From NCBI GenBank assembly GCA_026393775.1, contig JAPKZM010000198.1, forward strand, positions 1-5,378: DNA of 5,378 bases, given 5' to 3'. A program made the position numbers and the translations under genes. Positions within the stretch are counted from its first letter, which is position 1; every line of letters starts with the position of its first letter. This DNA is from Candidatus Aminicenantota bacterium (GTDB taxonomy: Bacteria; Acidobacteriota; Aminicenantia; UBA2199). Positions 1 to 5,378 of this stretch are shown one piece after another. Under the pieces are notes generated by a model. The model worked only from the letters and a program-made list of their open reading frames with translations. It was not told the DNA's origin and did not search any database.

Positions 1-1
1 C

Positions 2-1390
2 CGGCCCGCCAGCCAAAACCATACCGCCGATATCGTTAAGCGCGTCCTGGCGCTGGACGAAACCCGGATCAAATCCCTGCTCAAGCAGGTACTCAAGGAT
101 TTTGCCCACCGGCACAAGGATATTCGCTCCGTCCTGATGGGGAATTACCAGAAGATCAGCGCTTATATCCAGGATGCGGCGGCATTGTCTCAGGAAAGAA
201 AGCTCCTGCTCGGCTCCTGTTTTACCATGGAATATTCCATCGAATCGGCCGCCCTCTTCAATCCGTCGATCGTCATCTATCCCAAGCAGAACAATGTGCA
301 GAAGGGACAGACGCGCGTGATCTTCAGTTTCCGCGCCACCGGCGAAGGGCATATCTCCTCGATTGTTTTCCGCAGCGCCCTGGTCGATAGGGACAATTCG
401 ATCTTCCTGGAGTCGGTCAGCCCGTTCCTGGGCACGCCCGAGATCGTCCTGAACGCAGCATACGATCGGGGACTATTCCAGGCCAAGCTGGAGGAGATGG
501 GCCAGCTCAGTGAGGCGGCCAAGACGGTCTTCCAGCACCTGCCGGCCAGCTTTACGCCGGAAGAAATGGGCCGGGCGCTCGATGCCGTCCGCTCCTGTGA
601 CATCTTGACTGCCGCCGCCATGGTGGACACCATCGCCCACATCAAGTGGCTGATGGAGTCGAATTACGAGGTCTTTTTCCCGCACGGACAATTGATTTCG
701 GAAAGGGTCATTTTCCCCCTGTCGCAAAATGAAAGCAATGGGGTGGAAGACGCCCGTTTTGTCCGTTTTGTCGATGACGACGGCAGCGTAACCTATTATG
801 CGACCTATACCGCATACAACGGCCGGGAAATATTGCCGCAAATGATCGAAACAAAAGATTTCCACCGTTTCAAGATCCTGACCCTCAACGGCACCATGGC
901 GCGCAACAAGGGCATGGCCCTTTTTCCGCGCCGCATCAACGGCCAGTATGCCATGATCACGCGCAGCGATGGGGAGAATCTCTATTTAAGCTATTCCCGG
1001 AATATTCATTTCTGGCATGAAGGGGTCAGGATCGAAGCGCCGGAAAACCCCTGGGAGATCGTCCAGATCGGCAATTGCGGCTCTCCTTTGGAAACTGAAA
1101 AAGGCTGGCTGCTGCTGACGCACGGCGTGGGGCCGATGCGCAAATACTGCATCGGCGTTTCGCTTTTGGACTTGAAAGATCCCGCGAAAATAATCGGGCG
1201 GCTGGACCAGCCGCTGCTGGCGCCGCGGGAAGAAGAGCGCGAAGGCTATGTGCCGAACGTGGTTTACAGCTGCGGCTCCATCATCCTCAACGGCGAGTTG
1301 ATCATCCCCTACGCCATTTCCGATTCCCAATCGCATGTGGCCAGCATCCCGGTGGCTGAACTGCTGGCAAAGCTTTTGCAGCAGCGCTAG
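2..1390 (+). CDS. GH130-family beta-mannoside phosphorylase/glycosidase, 5'-truncated
   Basis: The protein belongs to glycoside hydrolase family 130, intracellular or periplasmic enzymes that phosphorolyse (or in some clades hydrolyse) beta-mannosidic bonds. The frame is open from base 2, so the ATG at 137 is internal: the 45 codons before it read naturally into the protein (ending HRHKDIRSVL), and the true start lies upstream of the window. 462 residues are visible. Family signatures, in visible numbering: NGVEDAR (about 246-252), whose Asp I recall as the general acid; YATYTAYNG (about 266-274); NKGMALFPR (about 302-310); GNCGSPLET followed by LTHGVGPMRKY (about 357-382); and EREGYVPNVVYSCG (about 412-425). 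The Lys of NKGM and the His of LTHG could be phosphate ligands, which would favour a phosphorylase, but this needs an alignment. About 245 residues precede EDAR, more than in the short GH130 enzymes, marking a long-N-terminus clade. No signal peptide can be judged. Family assignment is firm; substrate and phosphorolysis versus hydrolysis are open. Confidence 0.9.
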   Translation, partial: RPASQNHTADIVKRVLALDETRIKSLLKQVLKDFAHRHKDIRSVLMGNYQKISAYIQDAAALSQERKLLLGSCFTMEYSIESAALFNPSIVIYPKQNNVQKGQTRVIFSFRATGEGHISSIVFRSALVDRDNSIFLESVSPFLGTPEIVLNAAYDRGLFQAKLEEMGQLSEAAKTVFQHLPASFTPEEMGRALDAVRSCDILTAAAMVDTIAHIKWLMESNYEVFFPHGQLISERVIFPLSQNESNGVEDARFVRFVDDDGSVTYYATYTAYNGREILPQMIETKDFHRFKILTLNGTMARNKGMALFPRRINGQYAMITRSDGENLYLSYSRNIHFWHEGVRIEAPENPWEIVQIGNCGSPLETEKGWLLLTHGVGPMRKYCIGVSLLDLKDPAKIIGRLDQPLLAPREEEREGYVPNVVYSCGSIILNGELIIPYAISDSQSHVASIPVAELLAKLLQQR

Positions 1391-3624
1391 ACCGTACCGG
1401 CAATTTCATACTCTTCGGTCACGGCCAGCAGCGCCATGAGGAAGGAAACGGTGCTTTCGCCCCCCTGGTTCAGGCTGACCCCCTCCGGTTGCAAACCGTC
1501 GGCGCAGCCTTTGCTTTCGTGATCGTACAAGGACATGCCCATGTCGTTCTCGCCGAGAAACCAGCCGAAGGCCAGCCGCATCTTTTTTAAATATTCCTTG
1601 TCCTGGGTAACCCAGTAAGCCGACTGGAAAGCCAGAACCATCGCGGTCGCGTCAATGGGCTGCTGGTCGTACTGCGCCCTGGGTCCGCCCTTTTTATACC
1701 AACCGCTGCTGCCGACCAGGGACAGGCGGCCGTTACGGGTCAGGGTTTTTTCCAGGAATTCCAGTGTTTCCCTGGCCACCTGCAGGTATTTTTCCTCGCG
1801 CAGCAGGGCAAAGGTTTGAAACAAAGCCATAGGCATGATGCCGTTGTCGTAACAGACGATGTCTTCAAACCAGCGCCAATCTTCCGTCGCCACTTCCTTA
1901 TACATGGCCAGAAGATTGTCGGCGCATTCGCGTAAGAGGGCGGTGACGCTCTCATCCCCCTGGTAGCAGCGCAGGTAAGCGGCCAGGCCCAGCATGGCCA
2001 GGGACTTGCCGCGCAGGTTCAACCCGCGCACATTGGGCAAGGCCTTCTGGAAGCACTCATAGGCCAGGGAGCGATAGGCATCGCGCGGCGGCCGCCAGAT
2101 GATATAGCCCAACGCCCAGAGAGCCCGTCCGCAGGCGTCGTCCGACCCGGTTTCATCCAAAAAGCGGCGCTGGTAATCCATGAAATTCCGGAAACGGCCG
2201 TCGGGATTCTGCATGAAATGGGTGAAGCTGAAGTAGGTGGAGATCAGCTCCTTGGCGTCCTCGTCGCGCAGCAGGGAATATGCCCCGGCGCACAGCATCA
2301 GCGCCCGGGAGTTGTCGTCCAGGCAATAACCGGTATGGCGGTCGGGGACGATGTACTTGGCATGCTGGATCAGTCCCGTGTCATCGGTCAGGCGCTGCAG
2401 GTGCGCCAGGTCGAACGGCGGCTCGCGCAGCAGCAGGGCGGGAGTTTTCAGGATCATCGACTTTTTGGCCCCGGCCGTTACCGCGTGGCGGAACATCTCC
2501 AGGTACTTTGCGGTGACGATCTCCCAGCGCATCTGCCGCCCGAATTGATAGGTTTTGCTGCGCAGTGACTTCAACTTGGCCTTGTCCGCCAGCAGGTCGC
2601 GCAGGGCGGTGGCCAATGCCGCGGAGTCGGCAAAACCGAACAGCAGCCCCCGGCCCTCGGCGAGCAGCTCCTGGGCATACCAGTACGGGGTGGAGATGAT
2701 GGCGGTGCCGGCCCCTACCGCGTAGGACAGGGTGCCGCTGACGATCTGCGCTTCGTTCATATAGGGGGTGATGTAGATGTCCGCCGCCAGCAGCCAGGCG
2801 CAGAGTTCTTCAAGGCTGACGAAGCGGTCATCGAAGATCACGTGTTCGTGCAGCTCCAGTTTGTCGACCAGCGCCACCAGGCTGGTGCGGTATTTTTCGC
2901 CGTACTCCTTGCGCACGTTGGGGTGGGTTTTTCCCAGCACCACATAGATCAGCTTGGGGAATTCCCGGACCAGTTCCGGGAGAGCGTTGATGACCGTTTC
3001 GATCCCCTTGTTGGGACTGAGCAGACCGAAGGTCAGCAGCGTCTGGTTCCCCTCCACCTGAAAGCGTTTTTTGTAGTGGTTGTTGTCCAGCGAGGTGAAA
3101 TCGGGCGTGCCGTGGTAAAGCCGCGTCACCTTTTCGGCCGGCACGGCGTAGATCTCCTGCAGCAAAGTCACGGCCAGCTCGCTCATCACGACCAGCCGGC
3201 TGGCACGCTGGGCCATCTCCTGGATGATCTTTTTCTGGTTGGGGGTGGGTGCTTTGAGCACCGTGTGCAGCACCACCACCACCGGCACGCTGAGGCTGGA
3301 GACCAGGGAGAGAATATAGATGCCGTCCCAGCCGCCGTAGATGCCGTATTCGTGCTGGATGCAGGCCACATCGGCATTGCTGGCGTTGATGAAATTGGCC
3401 GCTTTGTAATAATCACTCTGCTGGTTCTTTTGTATGGTGAATTCTACCCGCGGCGGGTAAGGGTATCCCTGCTCGGTGTCGTTGACGGCGACCGCGAAGA
3501 CGTTGGACCGCTGCCCCAGTTGCTTGGCGGTGGCTTCGCAAAGATCGGTGGTAAACGTGGCGATACCGCAAAGGCGCGGGCAATAGTTGCCGATAAAAGC
3601 GATATTGAGGGTAGGTTTCAACAT
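1387..3624 (-). CDS. GT4-type glycosyltransferase fused to a six-hairpin glycosidase-like domain
   Basis: A 745-residue cytosolic protein (no signal peptide or membrane segment seen) with two halves. Residues 1-385 are a GT-B glycosyltransferase of family GT4: N-terminal IAFIGNYCPRLCGIATF (8-24), QHEYGIYGG (90-98), HGTPD (171-175), the start of the second Rossmann domain at LLTFGLLSPNKGIE (196-209), and EAQIVSGTL (291-299) at the place of the EX7E motif, where the second Glu is Leu. It should transfer a sugar from a nucleotide donor; donor and acceptor are unknown. Residues about 400-745 are helix-rich with GYCLDDNSRAL (432-442), GSDDACGRALWALGY (493-507), DWRWFED (582-588), QQPIDATAM (654-662) and NQGGESTVSFL (719-729), resembling (alpha/alpha)6 glycosidases. 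The longest frame starts at TTG 3633; I prefer ATG 3624, which puts the residues just before the first strand and has GGAG 3 bases upstream (tight spacing), while the TTG has only a weak AGG. The stop overlaps that of the GH130 gene. The lactamase-fold gene is upstream on the same strand, 88 bp away, so co-transcription is possible. Confidence 0.88.
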   Translation of the reverse strand: MLKPTLNIAFIGNYCPRLCGIATFTTDLCEATAKQLGQRSNVFAVAVNDTEQGYPYPPRVEFTIQKNQQSDYYKAANFINASNADVACIQHEYGIYGGWDGIYILSLVSSLSVPVVVVLHTVLKAPTPNQKKIIQEMAQRASRLVVMSELAVTLLQEIYAVPAEKVTRLYHGTPDFTSLDNNHYKKRFQVEGNQTLLTFGLLSPNKGIETVINALPELVREFPKLIYVVLGKTHPNVRKEYGEKYRTSLVALVDKLELHEHVIFDDRFVSLEELCAWLLAADIYITPYMNEAQIVSGTLSYAVGAGTAIISTPYWYAQELLAEGRGLLFGFADSAALATALRDLLADKAKLKSLRSKTYQFGRQMRWEIVTAKYLEMFRHAVTAGAKKSMILKTPALLLREPPFDLAHLQRLTDDTGLIQHAKYIVPDRHTGYCLDDNSRALMLCAGAYSLLRDEDAKELISTYFSFTHFMQNPDGRFRNFMDYQRRFLDETGSDDACGRALWALGYIIWRPPRDAYRSLAYECFQKALPNVRGLNLRGKSLAMLGLAAYLRCYQGDESVTALLRECADNLLAMYKEVATEDWRWFEDIVCYDNGIMPMALFQTFALLREEKYLQVARETLEFLEKTLTRNGRLSLVGSSGWYKKGGPRAQYDQQPIDATAMVLAFQSAYWVTQDKEYLKKMRLAFGWFLGENDMGMSLYDHESKGCADGLQPEGVSLNQGGESTVSFLMALLAVTEEYEIAGTV

Positions 3625-3712
3625 AGGCTCCAACTCTACCTGATGTCATCTGTAATTGCAACCCCTTGAGACGCGGGCGGCGAGCATACCTTCAGCCCTG
3701 CCCTGTGCCGGT

Positions 3713-4435
3713 TTACTGGATGAAATAGGGGTTGAAGGCTTTTTCAGCGCCGATCGTCGTGGCCGGGCCATGGCCGGGGAAAACCCGGGTGGTTGGCGGC
3801 AGGATCAGCAGAAACTTGCGGATGTTCTGTATTTCAAGTTGCAGGTTGGCCTGGCGTTCTGTTTGGCTGTCCCCTTCCGCTTTGCCTATCGCGCCGGCGA
3901 AGAGAGTGTCTCCGGAAAAAAGCGTCTCCCCGATCCTGAGGCAGACGCTTCCCGGGGAATGGCCGGGAGTAGGGATCACTTCAATCTCCCAGCCATCCAG
4001 AATCAGGCGTTGAGTGCCAGGGTAAAATGTGAGCGGGCATTTGCCTCCTGCGTTTCGCGAAGCCATCTTGTTATCGGCTTGATGAATATAAACCGGCACG
4101 GAAAGCTTGGCTGCCAGGAAACTGTCCCCGCCGCAGTGATCCAAATGGCCATGGGTGTTCACAATGGCCAGCACCTTCAAACGGTGGGCGCGAATAAATT
4201 TCAAGATTGCCGCTGCGGGAGTGCCGGGATCAACAATAACTGCCTGCCTTGATTCAGACAGCCAAGCGATATAACAATTGACGGTCGCACCCAGCTTATC
4301 AAGAGACAGACAAAGTGTCTCCACTTCAACGCCGACGGCTCCATCCTCAAAAAACCCCTGTTCCGGTATTGATTGGGAAAACAAACCCAAACCCAGCCAG
4401 ATCAAAAAAAAACCACAGGCAAACACGCGCCGCAT
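3713..4435 (-). CDS. Exported MBL-fold metallo-hydrolase, glyoxalase II-like
   Basis: A 240-residue metallo-beta-lactamase-superfamily hydrolase. All the usual ligands of a dinuclear metal site of the glyoxalase II type are visible: THGHLDH gives His95, His97, Asp99 and His100; PTPGHSPGS gives His159; FSGDTLF gives Asp176; and VFPGHGP gives His222. VIVDPGTP (66-73) is the typical strand before the active site. The substrate is unknown; thioesters such as hydroxyacylglutathione are one possibility for this subgroup, but the protein is short and lacks an obvious substrate-binding C-terminal domain. Residues 2-19 (two Arg, then a hydrophobic stretch) look like a signal peptide or N-terminal anchor, with no proper lipobox, so it probably acts outside the cytoplasm. 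The longest frame begins at TTG 4471, but ATG 4435 is preferred: it has AAGG 5 bases upstream, and starting there places the signal peptide at the very N-terminus. It lies 88 bp upstream of the glycosyltransferase gene on the same strand and is divergent from the TPR gene. Confidence 0.9.
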   Translation of the reverse strand: MRRVFACGFFLIWLGLGLFSQSIPEQGFFEDGAVGVEVETLCLSLDKLGATVNCYIAWLSESRQAVIVDPGTPAAAILKFIRAHRLKVLAIVNTHGHLDHCGGDSFLAAKLSVPVYIHQADNKMASRNAGGKCPLTFYPGTQRLILDGWEIEVIPTPGHSPGSVCLRIGETLFSGDTLFAGAIGKAEGDSQTERQANLQLEIQNIRKFLLILPPTTRVFPGHGPATTIGAEKAFNPYFIQ

Positions 4436-4440
4436 AGGCG

Positions 4441-4444
4441 CCTT
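4441..4444 (-). promoter_or_regulatory. Shine-Dalgarno site deciding the MBL-fold gene start
   Basis: On the minus strand AAGG lies 5 bases before the ATG at 4435. No comparable site precedes the TTG at 4471, which supports the shorter 240-residue protein. Confidence 0.55.
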
Positions 4445-4503
4445 GTACCATAAGCGCCGTTTGTCTGTCAAGGTGATATGAAAAGACTAATTCATCTGAA
4501 ACA

Positions 4504-4512
4504 TGCTATAAT
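4504..4512 (+). promoter_or_regulatory. Extended -10 promoter of the TPR gene
   Basis: TGCTATAAT combines a perfect TATAAT (4507-4512) with the TGn extension. No good -35 hexamer is found 15-19 bases upstream, as expected of extended -10 promoters. Transcription would start near 4518-4521, only about 15 bases before the ATG at 4535. Predicted by motif only; AT-rich intergenic DNA can give such matches by chance. Confidence 0.55.
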
Positions 4513-4519
4513 TTCCCTT

Positions 4520-4525
4520 GGGAGG
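4520..4525 (+). promoter_or_regulatory. Shine-Dalgarno site deciding the TPR gene start
   Basis: GGGAGG sits 9 bases before the ATG at 4535 and is the only strong ribosome-binding site near the N-terminus; the ATG at 4478 has only a weak AAGG (4470-4473) 4 bases upstream and would lie before the predicted promoter. Confidence 0.7.
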
Positions 4526-4534
4526 AACATCAAA

Positions 4535-5344
4535 ATGAAAAACCGAGTTTCCAGGTTTTGCTATTTGCTGTGGTTGTTTTTTCCCATTTTGCTTGCAGGC
4601 CAAAACACTGCCAGCAGCGAACAAAACCTAATCATACTGAACAAACTCCGCCAGACGCAGCCTCTATTGAACAAAGCTTTCGACTTGCTGGCGGCCAAGG
4701 ACTGGGAAGGCGCCACCCGGCAATTCAACCGCTGTCTGGAGGTCGTGCCAGAAAATCCCAATGCGTGTTTCGGGTTGGCCACCATCGCGAAACAAAAGGG
4801 AGAGTTCAGCCAGGCACTGACGTGGATAGAACAGGCGGAGAAAGGATGTCTCTATTTCTCGCAGGTCTGGGAAAATCAAAACATGAATGCATTCCATTCG
4901 TCGCAGGAGGAAAAAGATCGCTTGACCCAAATCGCCTACGAACTTTATACCATGGGAATGGACAAGGTAAAGTGCCGGACCGATGAATATATTCGCGAAA
5001 GTAATGAAATATCGAAAAAGGCCAAAGACATTTCCTCTAAAGAAAATACCGAAAGTTCACCTTTCGCCATCCCAGCCGATTTTTTTGCCTTGCACGGCGA
5101 TCTGCTATTCAAGCTGAAGCGGTTCGAAGAAGCCGAAGCGCATTATTTAAAAGCGTTGGCCCTTTCACCCAATCATGAACGAGCTCTCAATAACCTGATC
5201 AATATCTATTTCATCTCCCACCAGATCGAGCAGGCCCAGAGTTGGCTGGAAAAAGCAACCCAGCAGAACGTAAAAATAAACCCTGGCTTGGTCCAGGCCG
5301 TGCGCCAGGCCAAGCTTGACCAAAAGCCTGAAAAAACTCCCTGA
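4535..5344 (+). CDS. Secreted or anchored TPR-repeat protein of unknown function
   Basis: A 269-residue protein with an N-terminal export signal: Lys/Arg at 2, 4 and 7, a hydrophobic core at about 9-21 and likely cleavage after the LLAG stretch or slightly later; no lipobox Cys. Tetratricopeptide repeats are seen in two blocks: 43-76 and a degenerate one at about 77-104 (AKDWEGATRQFNRCLEVVPENP is the clearest part), then 183-215 (FKLKRFEEAEAHYLKALALSPN) and 216-249. Between them, residues 105-182 are charged and not TPR-like. TPRs mediate protein-protein contacts; no enzymatic motif is seen, so no function is assigned. The frame stays open back to an ATG at 4478, but the start at 4535 is preferred: it has GGGAGG 9 bases upstream, places the signal peptide first, and the TATAAT at 4507-4512 lies between the two ATGs. 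Codon use looks more AT-rich than in the sugar genes (4981-5040 has 20 G/C of 60). Confidence 0.85.
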   Translation: MKNRVSRFCYLLWLFFPILLAGQNTASSEQNLIILNKLRQTQPLLNKAFDLLAAKDWEGATRQFNRCLEVVPENPNACFGLATIAKQKGEFSQALTWIEQAEKGCLYFSQVWENQNMNAFHSSQEEKDRLTQIAYELYTMGMDKVKCRTDEYIRESNEISKKAKDISSKENTESSPFAIPADFFALHGDLLFKLKRFEEAEAHYLKALALSPNHERALNNLINIYFISHQIEQAQSWLEKATQQNVKINPGLVQAVRQAKLDQKPEKTP

Positions 5345-5378
5345 CGGGGTGATTCCTTAAAAGCGGATGGGGAAAGCC

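Noticed and set aside
3269..3284. Tandem CAC/GTG triplets
   Set aside because: They encode the Val115-Val118 beta-strand of the transferase; a triplet repeat of four units in a valine run is ordinary coding bias.
2842..3669. 275-codon open frame on the plus strand
   Set aside because: It is antisense to the well-supported glycosyltransferase; its His/Val/Gln/Gly-rich product shows no family motifs and its openness reflects GC-rich codons of the opposite gene.
3625..3712. Possible promoter or terminator in the 88-bp gap between the MBL-fold and transferase genes
   Set aside because: On the minus strand TTGCAA and TAGAGT are spaced by 17 bases, but each matches only 4 of 6 and would give an almost leaderless transcript. 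No hairpin followed by a T run is present.
3656..4252. 198-codon open frame on the plus strand
   Set aside because: It is antisense to the MBL-fold gene, which has every catalytic ligand; no motif or ribosome-binding site supports the antisense frame.
4304..4469. Nine-base inverted copies GACAGACAA (4304-4312) and TTGTCTGTC (4461-4469)
   Set aside because: Short, about 150 bases apart, one copy is coding; a match of this length is not far from chance expectation.
4466..4471. Perfect TTGACA -35 hexamer on the minus strand, upstream of the MBL-fold gene
   Set aside because: The best -10 at 17-18 bases (GTACAA/TACAAG) overlaps the ribosome-binding site and would start the transcript at the ATG; TATGGT is too close at 13 bases. 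Probably fortuitous, although a promoter for this gene must lie somewhere in the 99-bp gap unless it is read from elsewhere.
5284..5321. Inverted repeat GCTTGGTC / GGCCAAGC near the end of the TPR gene
   Set aside because: It lies inside the coding region, has a G-T mismatch, a loop over 10 bases and no T tract, so it is not a convincing terminator.
5345..5378. Sequence after the TPR gene
   Set aside because: Only 34 bases remain before the window edge; no gene start, hairpin or promoter can be supported there.

Overview
The window is a piece of a bacterial chromosome, or more likely a metagenome contig, of moderately high GC. It carries four protein-coding genes packed tightly; no RNA genes, mobile elements or CRISPR arrays are visible. 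Two genes have clear Shine-Dalgarno sequences (the lactamase-fold gene and the TPR gene), and the TPR gene has a sigma70-like extended -10 box (TGCTATAAT). This argues against Bacteroidota, which rarely use Shine-Dalgarno sites and have a different -10 consensus. The phylum cannot be fixed from the sequence. An Acidobacteriota/Aminicenantes-like or other candidate-phylum origin is only a guess.

Layout: (1) 2-1390, plus strand: a GH130-family glycoside phosphorylase/hydrolase whose 5' end lies outside the window. (2) 1387-3624, minus strand: a 745-residue fusion of a GT4-type glycosyltransferase with a C-terminal domain resembling an (alpha/alpha)6 six-hairpin glycosidase. Genes 1 and 2 converge and share the palindrome CTAG as overlapping stop codons. 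(3) 3713-4435, minus strand: a glyoxalase II-like metallo-beta-lactamase-fold hydrolase with an N-terminal export signal and a complete set of metal ligands. It lies 88 bp upstream of gene 2 on the same strand. (4) 4535-5344, plus strand: a secreted or membrane-anchored TPR protein, divergent from gene 3 across a 99-bp intergenic region that holds its promoter.

How they fit together: GH130 enzymes act on beta-mannosides, and the neighbouring protein combines a sugar-nucleotide transferase fold with a glycosidase-like fold. The pair plausibly builds and trims, or recycles, one mannose-containing glycan; this is inference from proximity and family. The MBL-fold and TPR genes have no evident link to the sugar genes. 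Starts were reassigned for three genes, because the longest open frames begin at TTG codons or upstream of the likely promoter.
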